From positions 4,030,001 through 4,094,000 of the forward strand of contig NZ_CP036319.1 of the NCBI RefSeq assembly GCF_007752935.1: a stretch of DNA of 64,000 bases, in the 5' to 3' direction. The position numbers were made by a program, and so were the translations under genes. This DNA comes from Crateriforma conspicua (GTDB lineage Bacteria > Planctomycetota > Planctomycetia > Pirellulales > Pirellulaceae). Every line of letters begins with the position of its first letter. Within the stretch, counting starts at the first letter, position 1. Below are positions 30,301-35,412 of this stretch, one piece after another. The notes beneath the pieces were generated by a model that was not told the origin of the DNA, ran no database searches, and saw only the letters and a program-made list of their open reading frames with translations.

Positions 30301-31296
30301 GGTGGCCGTCGGGGCGACCGCGATCGGGCTGGGTTCGACGATCAAATCAGTGGACGAATCCACCGCGGTCCCGATTCGCAATCGGAAGGTTCCACCACCC
30401 AGCGGGACGCCGGGCATGGTGTTGATGTCGTCGCCTTCGAAGATCAATCGCGCCGTATTGGTCGGCGCGTCGTAGATGACTCGCTCGGGCAAGTACAGAA
30501 CGTCATCGGTCGTGCGAACCGATTCTTGGGTCAACAACAGTTGATAAAAGCGTGGGTTTTCAGCGGATCGATCGGTCGGCAAACCGGTCGCCGGGTCGTT
30601 TTCGACGAACAGTTCGTCTTCATTGAAATAGACCAGAATTTCGTTGCGCCGCTGTTCCAATTCCCCACTATCAAGACGGACAACCGGTTGCGGAACGATC
30701 GCTTCGATTTGAACGCCCAATTGCAGTTCAAACTCGACTCGCTCGGACGCATCCACGCCGTTTCGCGCCTGCAGGAATTCACCCGCATCGTTACGGATCC
30801 CGACGATGCCACGGGGTGCGTCGTCAAAGCCGAACACGTCGATGCGGTACTGGTCATCGACCAGCGTTTCGGCGAAGCGAACGACGACTTCGTTGCTGCT
30901 GTTTTCCCCCAGGGTGACACTGCCCGGCTGGATCGCCACATCGTCCGCCGTGTCGAACACGCCGTCACTGCCGGCACGGCGAATCTGAATGCCGTCCAAC
31001 GTCGTGGGGTCGATGCTTTGGTCTTGATCAAACCGGAACGTCAACGAACGCGGAGCCGTATCACGGACCGTCCCGTCAACGATCAATTCGCCTTCGTTGG
31101 GTTGGATGCCGATCAACTGGGGGCCGGCAAGCAACCGGCGATCTTCCAGTTTCTCCACCAGAGCGCCGCGACGCGCCAGGCGGTCGGCCGATGACATCGA
31201 CGAACGCGATGCACCACGGCTCTTGCCAGCGGCTTTGCGTCGTCGGGAGGGGGTGGAGGGAGAGTTCGAGGAGTGATTTCGCTTACGCGTGGTCAT
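12319..31296 (-). CDS. 6325-aa secreted giant protein with embedded subtilase and C-terminal dockerin
   Basis: Begins with a basic tail and LEDRRLLAG (residues 50-58), a planctomycete giant-protein motif. In order, I see: Ig-like region; degenerate matrixin-like module (about 540-640); PPC domain (about 710-760); pectate-lyase-like beta-helix start (about 1110); right-handed beta-helix stretches to about 1850; further PPC domains; an I9-like propeptide (about 2500-2590); and a peptidase S8 domain (about 2610-2910) with D2624, H2679, N2775 and S2843. After these come 'YLDNFIVGF' sandwich domains, a tandem array of 'DGD...FEF' modules (about 4500-5360), a GEVED domain (about 5370-5480), cadherin-like domains (about 5490-6100) and a two-repeat dockerin (about 6156-6226). 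An extracellular, Ca-stabilised adhesin-like role with proteolytic capacity is inferred. No cohesin is visible in this window. Confidence 0.95.
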   Translation of the reverse strand: MTTRKRNHSSNSPSTPSRRRKAAGKSRGASRSSMSSADRLARRGALVEKLEDRRLLAGPQLIGIQPNEGELIVDGTVRDTAPRSLTFRFDQDQSIDPTTLDGIQIRRAGSDGVFDTADDVAIQPGSVTLGENSSNEVVVRFAETLVDDQYRIDVFGFDDAPRGIVGIRNDAGEFLQARNGVDASERVEFELQLGVQIEAIVPQPVVRLDSGELEQRRNEILVYFNEDELFVENDPATGLPTDRSAENPRFYQLLLTQESVRTTDDVLYLPERVIYDAPTNTARLIFEGDDINTMPGVPLGGGTFRLRIGTAVDSSTDLIVEPSPIAVAPTATTNLGLASDLAVQFDAKIFSEAGGGRAVRFVDTGAGGLTVALDPDSSDVIFDLGGTTPQVQDLQTVVQGTPAVNAVIAVSFSQGGVAGAGGTLVLPASIVNFAPVQLVAAGDTLSTATDVGVFGMAGQQLSSLLIRESITPQSYGIQLPGSPNDPGREALADAINDLFGADVQDGITEISYNFDGVISGGDGTTAPAKLNNITDVQKRRVREALELWSKYLGVQFRETVDEGITFAVGERSALLSAAGTQLRSVDELNAALRIDPTFDNAALVMSSQVNYGLDYGEDFFRKTMAGIGFLLGLDQNHEVTAQTLMALDPTFLNATINPDLLMHPEDPFYGTQTSQQQTINPNIDAQTIDDPIPNALDGPEPVFPGNQDILHGQYLHRPESIDVDLYRFEVDLPQGREFGTLTAETFAERLADSSMLDTTLALYQEVSASASSDFGLGTSVSVDIQSQLSGSAGNRSRIEFLRTDRATGDTEVRVTQIIGDDGNPLPNAVRVDIPRLNAEITEVTVGQVVDAINNDEFASTLFVVDADVLSRQADMGNVELAQFAPITLGGGGTVALAQNDDYFSEDSFLTAELGSGVYYLGVTASGNGDYNPNLSGSGSGGTTQGDYEVLLKFEPQVSQSDVIRDTDGTRSGVPGTAIDGDLDGTPGGVNNFWFQTRPLERILQVQSTGAGIVPGQTMTISGSTGVSRRFEFVPVGGTAQPGNVPILYNATVGGTGTSTSGLALAIRTAINSVSGQTGVSSSLSTSGNELVLAGERVLSFSNSFTGVEALGRNIFVDKLSSVVADGTLAQPFNNVDNPFEDGAFDAALPGDIVRIVGNGGQDGDLSTIADNFSYQFGLSEIGGNVLPDGRHMDVPKGVTTMVDAGAVFKLRAAAVSVGSNSLLSDRSGGALQVLGAPRLVNLADPTISGVEVTDTGITQIGDSGSVVFTSTRDRSVDAASSGNSPAPAAGNWGGLIFQNDFDAAEGRANLESEGIFLQTVNHAELRYGGGSNIVINSVQKTVNPIQIVDLRPTITFNELMHNASAAMSATPNSFLETSFQSPRFQQAGAFTADYDRVGPDIKMNLVTDNSINGLFIRTESEANQPPREITVSARFDDVGIVHYIAENILIAGQPGGSIQDGFAPDFGSVTTQTAGGGSLVNGTYQYRMTFVDAAGFESLASDASDAVTISGGNRTAQLLNLPVIPERSDYLSRRLYRLNPLSGEYELVAQLNRSDATFIDNGSVATGGATLDLGRAGIRGRLDGSLVVDPNMVVKFRGARIELDHGTQLIAEGTEGKPVIFTSALDDRFGAGGSFDTNNDAGIAGGPTAPQRGDWSGLYAGPGANVSLDYATIAYGGGVSLIEGGQSRGFAALELQQADARVANSRFEYNDNAMDGSGPIGRNGRLAITPATIFVRGSQPIIVGNEFVDNYGSIIDIDLASMTDELLTDTGRQTGSPDRVVGLDDNHGPLVRQNTTESTAGDVLGLRQLNGLRIRGGDLTSGSVWDDTDIVHVLYDSVVVGNQVSGGALELRSRPDESLVVKMLGQGTPNSATAGTGITATGSTGDINDRIGGTVHVIGLPGAPVVLTSLNDDTVGAGRKIDGSAQNDTGGDGYGSRPSSNDWRSLLFDNLSNDRNVAVTTELELPTAAPPGVNDTTINAQNLGDLAANIYAGDDQSRLGFDVQGFISTPSDVDTYAFTGVGGAEVWIDIDKTSIGLDTVIEIVDNSGQVLARSDNGYTEFFDPSLIENNGTSVGGDLLAGPLGDVDNPQANLQADGNYYDFGSTNVRDAGLRLTLPGNTGTRSNYFVRVRSASVDAEDIGGGQTSGSYRMQIRLSEAQEFAGSVVRHADIRYANHGIHVQALPGSSPLLGDAQENESADPFSPEFASVFNTAQPGGYFIDGEPQYPTDIYASNDDLNGGFFSNDFFPVLNARPQNLGDLADSKDGTLSVGGSLSTSNDVDFYQIDVGRDASLSDISRSTVFDIDYADGYDRPNTNLSVFFSPTGNPNDAELVLFGESSSILDDLSSPLDSELVGELLDRGSRTEEDAFIGPINLAQGSYFIAVTEAGAVPTELNSNSRLRRVPIESTVRIFDDAVEVIGGVDGQTPVNGGFVDTVSGGWSVTTDRSTDVGHQRVDSNIEASGTFGQTFAAIDTTSNQYDESDFGQIDFGSDSEQDVAYSFEHELIIGFGENVTQTRRDQILAQNDLTVLKSFDFINAVHVQSAETGDGVGQIIETLGEIPEVEYAERNVARTIALTPDDPQYGQMWHLNNVGQTGGTPDADIDLPEAWDTFTGSDQTVIAIIDSGVDLTHPDLVDNLWVNPGEIAGDGIDNDGNGYIDDINGIDAFAGDTDPQDAQGHGTHVAGTTAAVGNNATGVTGINWNSKIMALRVGDVGLSTAAIIESLDYLVTMKTQFGINIVVSNNSYGGSFASAAEMAAIQANIDAGIGFVAAAGNDSTNNDFTPQFPASYPIEEIITVASTDHNDQLSTFSNFGAFSVDVAAPGTNVLSTTLGGGYGLNSGTSMASPHVAGVYALLAGQDPTASVDQYRTAILLGADPLANLTGTSITGARLNANGAQDALAILTARSIDNESMFFDRSVVNGSLRSTAFDLTGYSAGDLPRFYFDYFVDAADGDTITVQATSNEQTTPIELDVDLNNVVNFGAWRQGIASLDAFAGHTDVVIEFLYNADTADTSAEGLYLDNFIVGFAERGEMVSGATPGQGSFTASFGAVSGQYQLEVRPGNEYSQQLDGGLLIERGLKDNPKLSVPYYLSVPSGPEVVPYDTFSFEVYDSVADADVTLTFQYQPTEATRQNPSLVDPNAIAVPYSVNAPQDAGLIVASVTNSVITAIQGVADVAILGVRRVDSQPTQSFDTNDRQTEAITLVAPAGNQLSDGDQFTLSDGSNTVVFEFTTDSAVAFGSIGIRFTPADAPTDIAEAIIRAINSGVVQGELQLRASTSTGDWDFSNPTAPDALPTDGRVALHGHAVGQFVAVENVGDATSSDPLPVAGDGTVQLSAIYHHGLGDQNAQRLQGAFIIENNTVTEAHAIGIWSDTGHRGTDPEDNRDPALIGIPAGNDFLQLPPVGNSPLGAVKNLPILNDSVEGGLTAGVVVRNNIVDQAGYTGIKVDGETRPFVVEWDGLNDWYSNGNTLLQDRGDILVPDGAIMAIDAGGTRVVFEFEDISGAPTNQGGSGQVGGDGFVDGHVPIYYRLGSGSTTYNPSGPDPIRNFGYSAHELLMAMYESIQGSILVTNGLVELVRPTLGPSLTSPISPILRTIGEDPVGATYGGDVLDFDNPALYLEGVTGVYMSMNFQKDIEDSNLNLGLDSFFSYTSFDPVTGETFNGPSPLMPIYEAPQPLAKLINNTVRGSDGTEGAFLADGSLSGAVGSATEESNDVIAEAVDTKLEVSHRGAYFADGSIGDHVGPLPSGQDVDFFKVELGVGDRLIVDLDTVAGGPTGYLRLFGPGGEELATGEMGALPEYLNPGSSVEFPVTDDANARDSYIDYTALAKGTYYVGVSSEGNETYDAKSLADRTDPTGGEGDYSIAIETYAPRSFVLSLDSHPLTPFDAERTTGNINGTLAEGGPGNGAPTLVGTTFTITQIPDYLIPTRTGDAYANVNADGNRVTFEFTSGVNSIVLPNGNINVPILTTDFMNGGGYRVPDIMRAISNAINGYLNNPALPNHEVNNGPDGTNGPISRVEARALGGTQTDNVGIYNFIREKGFPLGGIVTTDGGDPPTLTGYLTGFDFTTGFGHDRRESGGTVSIVPDGTFTDGRGTTELYVAIMNAANIELSPEARAAGLKLGPDNSTLANGDQRSTEYASEADQVLVENGIFVGSGASAAILNNVITNAHQSIVQEESGAFGFGARIDELNPDLSVKKGEITQTGNAIQYDESRNTQLRSDLSWSINNGVGLINRNPALDTSISTDLRTGPSNISGGNSDFNFVARPASETGQTPGNFITLTSGDLFVDAAAGNFTPADHAPIVDSAVDSIDPNVALTEIYDLLGIPSSLIVSPARDHSGQLRADEPTMSPPGGIGANVFKDRGALDTADFVGPIASLENPLDNDFAQLDSDPSNSFVRRTDGVFNEFRVLVQDLGDNSNPFVGSGIDDSTVVVAEIPGLRPIGANVTLFENDRLLTEGIDYTFSYDETRGVITLRPLAGIWSNDHSYRIALNNRDRTVVIAPGINEAVDGDQVAITEVGGGRVIFEYDTGYQILAPEVLTLTVPVEGTNAGGLSDGDVFQVSDGVRGPILFELDNDGITLTGTTPISIPTTPTPIDPDDLQVFLEGIATSIGDALQAEVDGGRIDADIMVDGTKILIGTEAGATVDASNSGLSQAARTLSMQIPGSGVGASGIQDGDTFVLSNGLRTETFEFDTDGNLTARTNIPVIVSNGMTADAAANAVVTAVNDSLLALSSTSSGDKVFFNLPSEGSASVVSGRATIIGISRTPVDADSITVTSVDGSTTATLEINRSDEVDLDGNPADDGVTDPNIPLNITRLTTANELAQQIATALRGLDIGGLDPNVIEASDGGIVHVGGSDGLGLTETGSAIDVVGSPSVAGSSTIAIMGPLLLRLPGVGGAGIADGSTFIVRDDNGNDVVFEMNVAGTPATVAGATVIDFNTFDDFNTLGDKMVAAINAAGTGVTVVNNGAGELSFGYVTDNRLDVSGIPQMQKVRGSVSDGEQVTITQGGVSVTYEFDSILGGGGVGAGNVAVRFLPDSPAGDIATALAAAINENPLGLTISAVAETDSAGNPTGSVKLNDIPGTVVDVSLSPTLSVSGVPGGAIAVPILPSFTAVQIKQALIAAINSDQNPTSLVAEDRGGNTFFVENSQLIDGNLDSFYLPAIKDLAGNPLEPNRDDNTTQFTILLPTIGLDFGDAPDPRDNVPGRLPTRLANDGARHVVTPDLTLGTRVDAEPDALPTPQADGDDLVINIASSGALFTTSIAAGFAQIDQVVGVDATTRDGDTITIALGGETVTLEFDIDGIFAEENFAIQPVDPTDPVSISSAIADAIAESPLGPSEVSIDGGTVKVFSNDEDGVSFVSDINPVGSLNKGVITPVTVTVVGEGVLEAWIDFNADGDWNDPGERIIDGSNPLARFSDTGAPVTRTFNITVPGIAATRPTPVETYARFRVSREGGLDASGLALSGEVEDYVVTIVPGAPPTVDEANSMLEYTVAEDFNLQALDQDGNLTTSPNDNGILAGITDPDGDPVKVFDGDVGTRTLTTPGGTVVGTLNLQSDGTFSFVPTADFNGVATFTARVSDSKPGAPETEIVSSTPITVTIDVTPVNDPPVASPAPTPVELTIDEDEVITLTTAELIDPFYVPGPANEMGQSLILQEVFSNAGQFVTELGGTLTLSEDGTEVVYTPPADFNSTTQVDRFSYRVADIPGDGQTSLIAGETGTVEFTINAVNDAPRAGDDFVQTGENEPVEISVATLLSNDTPGPQDEIDAGQTISLMAAQFPLTTREGGTVTQSGDTLTYTPPTDFSGADQFTYGLIDSLNATGQGLVRINVDDVNGAPVFVGVDGNPDQTSLTYTESKDDPKTVTLELSTWFDDPENDPLQYTVDTSNGSIVGVQLDGSTMTLTLPPYSFGEADLTITATDDDGLFDTAVVPVIVTNTPDAPEVLNPLGTVNGNENTTVEVDLSDVFRDRDNDDLDYLITQIGGTAVVAGQPFPENALVENITFSGETMFIQLKPNATGSIDIDLRAFDGVFPVTDSFTLEIAAVEEDPIAVADGYVVPVRGTLAVTSVSSGLLRNDSDNDGDTFTVDVATVTSPAYGDLTVNANGTFQYVNNSGEAGDTDSFTYRIEDSTGRFSDPVTVTITLSRSRYQNPIAEMSTDVTADGFVTALDALRVINMLNRAGGVNEIPTSQLGYDPPDYVDVDGDGVISAFDALLVINELNRRGAEPEGESPAAGVTTSYASVTPNLATRNVAASIVSDEAPATTISGDAASDAVLAGFEGVDSAPLADAADGLATSTAGTGSVDSDNIDQALSTIMDEPLL
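12620..12835 (-). other. Dockerin type I domain in the giant protein
   Basis: Two EF-hand-like dockerin repeats are visible. The first reads DVTADGFVTALDALRVINML and the second DVDGDGVISAFDALLVIN. Each has the Ca-binding D-x-N/D-x-D/G pattern and the following helix ending in 'VIN'. Dockerins normally bind cohesin domains. In planctomycetes, type I dockerins are common at the C-termini of giant proteins without a classical cellulosome, so the partner here is unknown. A Ser/Ala/Asp-rich tail of about 100 residues follows. Confidence 0.85.
15230..17785 (-). repeat. Tandem array of 'DGD...FEF' modules (protein-level repeat)
   Basis: At least seven consecutive diverged units of about 90-130 aa occur here. 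Each opens with a 'DGDxFxVxxG...vxFEFD' hairpin-like stretch. Most then have an 'IA.A...AIN' helix and a short strand containing 'DGG' or similar. Examples are IQDGDTFVLSNGLRTETFEF, VSDGEQVTITQGGVSVTYEF and TRDGDTITIALGGETVTLEF. Related copies occur elsewhere in this protein and in the neighbouring giant. I do not recognise the module by name. Confidence 0.75.
22560..23830 (-). other. Subtilisin-type (S8) protease zymogen domain within the giant protein
   Basis: An I9-like inhibitor propeptide ('HELIIGFGEN...IPEVEYAERN') is followed by a complete S8 catalytic domain. The motifs are DSGVDLTHPD (D2624), GHGTHVAG (H2679), AAGND (oxyanion N2775) and GTSMASPHVAG (S2843). All catalytic elements are intact and ordered as in subtilisins. 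An Asp-rich 'DGIDNDGNGYIDDINGID' loop just after the catalytic Asp resembles Ca-binding loops of secreted S8 enzymes. Confidence 0.93.
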
Positions 31297-31932
31297 AGAC
31301 CAAACCTTCCAAGGCGAATGGCCCCGCCGAAGATGCGAAATGGGTTCGCGCCCTTTGGCGGGTGGTTGAGTTAACGTCGTGGGAGTGCGACCGCCGCCGA
31401 CGGATCGGCAAAACAGTCAGGGAAAAGCGGTCGTTGCGGTGGTGACGAAAAGCAGTCGGAGTCCGAACGGGCGGGCCGGGGTAAACCCGAAGCCGAGTAT
31501 AGTTAGGGCCGAAAAACCCGCAAACAAATGCGACCAAGGCGTCACAAGTAGCCTGAATCCGAGTCTTCACGTCGTGGGGGTCGTGTCAGTCGTACCGGTC
31601 AATCCACCGCCGACGGCGTCCGCAAAGGCCGACACGCAGCAGATTTCCATCACCAGATGACCAATCCCATCCTCCCCGTCCGGGCGGGACCTGCCATCCA
31701 GCGGTGTTTGGATAGCAATTTGTTCATGAAAGTTCCCTACGATCGCTGCGATCGGCCCCAAAACGCCGGAAAGATCGATTCGATCACATCGGTTATGCTG
31801 TGGTGTCGCGTTTCAGGTCCCAACGGACATCAACCCTTGGACACCTGTGGTCATCCGTCTCGATCGCGGACGACACGTCGGCGTCCTTTTCACGGTCGAT
31901 CCGCTTCCTTGTTTCCCTCGTCTCAACTGTTC
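31297..31932. other. Divergent intergenic region
   Basis: This is the 636-bp spacer between the minus-strand giant gene and the plus-strand rhodanese gene. The part nearest the giant gene holds a possible sigma-70-type promoter (given separately). An in-frame upward extension of the rhodanese gene exists from 31657. It lacks coding character and would bury the signal peptide, so I treat it as noncoding. Confidence 0.6.
31496..31523 (-). promoter_or_regulatory. Possible promoter of the 6325-aa giant gene
   Basis: On the minus strand TTGCGG and TATACT are separated by 16 bp, about 190 bp upstream of the start codon. The -10 is good and the -35 is weak, and the GC-rich surroundings make the TATACT stand out. 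Planctomycete promoter consensus is poorly known. Confidence 0.3.
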
Positions 31933-32478
31933 ATGAAATACGCGTTCATCGTTGCCTGCGTGGCGTCGGCGTGCTTTGCGTCGGCATTCACCCTCGGTTC
32001 GGTTTCGCCCGCACACGCACAGCTGGGCGGACTTCTGGCCCGACGCGTCAGTGTGCCCGAAATCAGCGTGGCCCAAGTCCGCAAGATGCAGCAGCAGCAC
32101 CAGAAGCAGGTCGACAGCGCCAAGAAACAGGAAATGCCGACACCGGATCCCGCGTTTGTTTTGGTGGATGCCCGCAGCCCCGAAGAAACTGAGGTGTCGG
32201 TGATCCCCGGTGCGATCACCGTCAAACAGTTCGAAGCCCAGCAGGAAAAGTTTGCCGGCACGACCGTCATCGCTTATTGCACGTCCGGTTACCGCAGCGA
32301 TCGTTACGCCGCCAAGCTGATCGACAAAGGCATCAAAGCCAAGAACATGAAAGCCAGCATCTTGGGCTGGTGCGCCGCCAAGTTGCCGCTGGAAACGCTG
32401 GACCGGAAACCGACCAACCGCGTTCACACATACAGTTCACAAAACACGGTCCCGAAGATCTACGAAGCGATCCACTAG
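31933..32478 (+). CDS. Secreted single-domain rhodanese-like protein
   Basis: 181 aa from the ATG at 31933. I chose this start because it begins a clean Sec signal peptide (MKYAFIVACVASACFASAFT to about SPAHAQ). The rhodanese fold follows at about residues 70-165, with 'FVLVDARSPEETEVSVIPGA' and the active-site loop YCTSGYRS, where C116 is the predicted persulfide-carrying cysteine. A short Lys/Gln-rich stretch precedes the domain. Rhodaneses transfer sulfane sulfur, but the substrate here cannot be told. It stands alone between a divergent giant gene and a sulfatase, and no functional link with either is evident. Confidence 0.85.
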   Translation: MKYAFIVACVASACFASAFTLGSVSPAHAQLGGLLARRVSVPEISVAQVRKMQQQHQKQVDSAKKQEMPTPDPAFVLVDARSPEETEVSVIPGAITVKQFEAQQEKFAGTTVIAYCTSGYRSDRYAAKLIDKGIKAKNMKASILGWCAAKLPLETLDRKPTNRVHTYSSQNTVPKIYEAIH

Positions 32479-32706
32479 GAAAGCGATCCGCCTGATCATC
32501 CCGGCTCGGATCAACTCGCGCGGCAACACCCGGCTTTGGGTCATCCCTCATCACCGCGGCGATACTCCATCGGTCGCGGTCACTCATCGCCGCACCGACC
32601 GGTCGAAAACTCTTGCGACACGTCTGCCCAGACCGTCATTGCTGGACCGATTATCGGCTAGATTGTGGGCTCTTTCCTAACGCCCCACCTTTCATGGTCT
32701 ACATCG

Positions 32707-34254
32707 ATGACAACGACGCTTCGCCATGCGCCACGTTCCCCTTGGGGACGCTGCGAATTGCTATTGGTTTGCGGCTTGATGGCCGCCGCGATTCTGCGCG
32801 GTCCTTCCCTGCAAGCCGACGATCACTCCGATCCTCAACGCCCCAACGTCCTGTTCATCCTGACCGATGACCAGCGTTACAACGCGCTTTCGTGCATGGG
32901 GCATCCCCACCTGAAAACGCCCCACATCGACCGCTTGGCCGGCGAAGGCTTGTTGTTCAAGAATCACTTTTGCACGACCAGTCTGTGTTCACCCAGCCGC
33001 GCTTCGATCCTTAGCGGGTTGTACGCCCACACGCACGGCGTTTCGAACAACTTCACCGAGTATCCGGCCGACATGGTCAGCTTTCCGATGCGATTGCAGC
33101 AGGAAGGCTACGAAACCGCCTACGTCGGCAAGTGGCACATGGGCGAAAAGAACGATAACCCTCGCCCCGGCTTTGATCACTTTGTCACTCACAAAGGCCA
33201 AGGCCAATACTTCGACACGACGTTCAACTTCAACGGCAACGACCGACGCGTCGTCCCCGGGTATTACACCCACGTGGTCACTGAAATGGCGACCGATTGG
33301 ATCGGGGAACGTGACGGTGACAAACCATGGATGCTGATGCTGGGCCACAAAGCGCCGCACAGTTTCTACTTTCCCGAACCCAAGTACGAAGACGCCTTTG
33401 ACAGCGTCGACGTCCAGTACCCGCGCACGGCATTCATGCTGGACGACAAACCGGCGTGGTTCAAGAAACGTCTGGACACCTGGCACGGCATCTATGGCCC
33501 GCTTTTCGACTGGCGAAAAGACTTCCCCGATCGCAGCCCCGAAGCGGTGGAAGACTTTGCCAACATGGTCCGCGCCTATTGGGGCACGCTGTTGTCGGTC
33601 GATGACAGCGTCGGCGTGATCTATGACTTTCTGAAAGAACGCGGCGAACTGGACAACACACTGATCATCTACACCTCCGACAACGGTCTGTTGGAAGGCG
33701 AACACGGCATGGTCGATAAGCGGACCGGACACGAACCGTCGATTCGCATCCCATTGGTGGTTCGATATCCCGGTCTGACGCCGACCGATCAGCCGAAGGT
33801 TGTCGAACAACTGGTGTCCACCATCGATTTCGCGCCGACGATCTTGGATGTGTGCGACGCCAAACCTCTGGATCATGTCCACGGCCAAAGCTGGAAACAG
33901 CTTGCACAAGGCAACGATTCGGATTGGCGGGACAGCTATTACTACGAATACAACTACGAACATCAGTTTCCTTACACGCCCAATGTGCGTGCACTGCGCA
34001 CCGATCGCTGGAAATACATTCGTTACCCGCACGGCGACGGCACACCCGATCGACACATGGCCGAACTGTATGACTTGCAGGCGGATCCGCAGGAATCGGT
34101 CAACCTGATCAATGACCCCGCACATGCCGACACCGCGGTGAAGTTGCGGGCGGAATTGGACCGGCTGATCAAGCTGCACAGCGACGGCAAACCCGATTCG
34201 ATGCCGATCGATCAGGGAATCCAATCGGGGTTGCCCGAAGAATCGATTCGTTGA
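32707..34254 (+). CDS. Exported sulfatase (formylglycine-dependent)
   Basis: 515 aa from the ATG at 32707. A GTG at 32665 would add 14 residues ahead of the signal peptide. A hydrophobic stretch ([13 protein letters not shown]) ends near QADD. The alkaline-phosphatase-fold sulfatase motifs are '[10 protein letters not shown]' with D54/D55 for Ca binding, and C94-S-P-S-R, the cysteine converted to formylglycine. 'GKWHMGE' and '[13 protein letters not shown]' complete the active site. The C-terminal '[12 protein letters not shown]...[11 protein letters not shown]' is typical of sulfatases acting on sulfated glycans. Planctomycetes encode many such enzymes for algal polysaccharides. The exact substrate is unknown. 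Confidence 0.92.
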   Translation: MTTTLRHAPRSPWGRCELLLVCGLMAAAILRGPSLQADDHSDPQRPNVLFILTDDQRYNALSCMGHPHLKTPHIDRLAGEGLLFKNHFCTTSLCSPSRASILSGLYAHTHGVSNNFTEYPADMVSFPMRLQQEGYETAYVGKWHMGEKNDNPRPGFDHFVTHKGQGQYFDTTFNFNGNDRRVVPGYYTHVVTEMATDWIGERDGDKPWMLMLGHKAPHSFYFPEPKYEDAFDSVDVQYPRTAFMLDDKPAWFKKRLDTWHGIYGPLFDWRKDFPDRSPEAVEDFANMVRAYWGTLLSVDDSVGVIYDFLKERGELDNTLIIYTSDNGLLEGEHGMVDKRTGHEPSIRIPLVVRYPGLTPTDQPKVVEQLVSTIDFAPTILDVCDAKPLDHVHGQSWKQLAQGNDSDWRDSYYYEYNYEHQFPYTPNVRALRTDRWKYIRYPHGDGTPDRHMAELYDLQADPQESVNLINDPAHADTAVKLRAELDRLIKLHSDGKPDSMPIDQGIQSGLPEESIR

Positions 34255-34666
34255 TGGATCGTCGCTGGATGCGTTCTTTCCTCTCCCAAACGGGGAGAGT
34301 CGGGGCTTGAGGATTGATTCCCGGGAAAGGCAGGGGCGGTGCGCTACCTTCGCGGGGCGAAAGGCGACTTCGGATCCGCCGATTCACTCGCCCGCATCCG
34401 AAACGTTCGGGGAAAGCGAATGCCCAATTCGCCACTGCCGGCGCCACTTTGACGCTCATTTCGCAACTTTCTTGGGCGAAAGTGTCCCGCGAGTGTCACA
34501 AATTCTGAATCGAATCGGCCTTACAAGAGAAGCACTGGGTTTGACGGGGCGGCGAGACGCTGCCGTGCAATCAATCGGATGACTTTCAGGTTCCGGCGGG
34601 CGTAATATGCGTTCCAGGCCGGCCCGATCGTCTTCTCCTCCTTCTCTGCCAACGGTCACCGACACC
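34255..34666 (+). other. Intergenic region before the ECF sigma gene
   Basis: It contains a CTCTCCC/GGGAGAG hairpin just after the sulfatase. A weak promoter-like pair (ATGACT at 34579, TAATAT at 34603, 18-bp spacer) lies ahead of the sigma gene. I see no gene in it. Confidence 0.45.
34281..34299 (+). terminator. Hairpin downstream of the sulfatase
   Basis: A 7-bp stem (ctctccc/gggagag) with a 5-nt loop begins 26 bp after the sulfatase stop. There is no T tract, so an intrinsic terminator is only possible. Confidence 0.35.
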
Positions 34667-35317
34667 ATGCCGACGCTTTCGCCCGACGAATCGTCCGACA
34701 CCGCCGTCTCGGTTCCCCAGCTGATCGGCCGCGTTCGCCGCGGCGACGCGGATTCGCTGGGAGCATTACTGCAACTGTATCGCGGCTACCTAAGCGTCCT
34801 GGCGGCCACCCGATTGGACCAGCGACTCCGCCCCCGGCTGAATCCGTCGGACCTGGTGCAAGAAACCATGCTGGCCGCCCATCGCGACTTCCCCAGCTTT
34901 CGCGGCAACAGCGAAGGCGAATGGCTGACCTGGCTACGCCAAATCCTTTGCAACTGTGTCAGCCACGCCGTCGAAGCTCACGTGTTGGCGCAAAAACGCG
35001 ACGTCCGCCGAGAAGTTCGCTTGGATCCACAGATCGACGTCAGTGGTGACGGACCGATCGGGCTGATCAACGTGCTGGCCGCCGCCGGCGATACCCCCAG
35101 CCGCGACGCAGGCCGCAAAGAGATCGCGCTGCGGCTGACCCAGCAACTGGACCGGCTGAAACCCGATTATCGCCAAGTCATCGTGTACCGAAATTTGGAA
35201 GGGCTGTCATTCGACGACATCGCACAGCGGATGGGCCGTAAACCGGGCACCGTCCGCATGTTGTGGGTCCGTGCCATCGAACGATTCAAAACCGTTTGTG
35301 ATTCACCAGCGTTTTGA
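34667..35317 (+). CDS. ECF-type RNA polymerase sigma factor, planctomycete subfamily
   Basis: 216 aa from the ATG at 34667. An upstream in-frame ATG at 34607 adds an unlikely Ser/Pro tail. Region 2 shows 'LRPRLNPSDLVQETMLAAHRDFPSFRG' and 'WLTWLRQIL', the signature of the planctomycete-specific sigma-70 subfamily 1. Region 4 has 'LKPDYRQVIVYRNLEGLSFDDIAQRMG' followed by an HTH ending in 'VRAIERF'. It would direct core RNA polymerase to a small regulon. No anti-sigma gene is adjacent. A membrane Ser/Thr kinase gene begins 95 bp downstream on the same strand, an arrangement often seen in planctomycetes, so phosphorylation-linked control is plausible but inferred. Confidence 0.92.
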   Translation: MPTLSPDESSDTAVSVPQLIGRVRRGDADSLGALLQLYRGYLSVLAATRLDQRLRPRLNPSDLVQETMLAAHRDFPSFRGNSEGEWLTWLRQILCNCVSHAVEAHVLAQKRDVRREVRLDPQIDVSGDGPIGLINVLAAAGDTPSRDAGRKEIALRLTQQLDRLKPDYRQVIVYRNLEGLSFDDIAQRMGRKPGTVRMLWVRAIERFKTVCDSPAF

Positions 35318-35412
35318 ACGCCGATGCCGTTTCGGCGCTCGCGGTCCCTGGACGAATACGGCGTCGCCGCTAAATCAAATCAACGACTTGTCACCCCCAC
35401 GACGAAGGCTTG

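Noticed and set aside
31657-31932. Upstream extension of the rhodanese gene by 92 codons
   Set aside because: It would place the signal peptide internally and reads as Arg/Pro/Ser-rich noise.
32989-34224. A 411-codon frame antisense to the sulfatase
   Set aside because: The plus strand carries all sulfatase motifs, and the antisense product is featureless.
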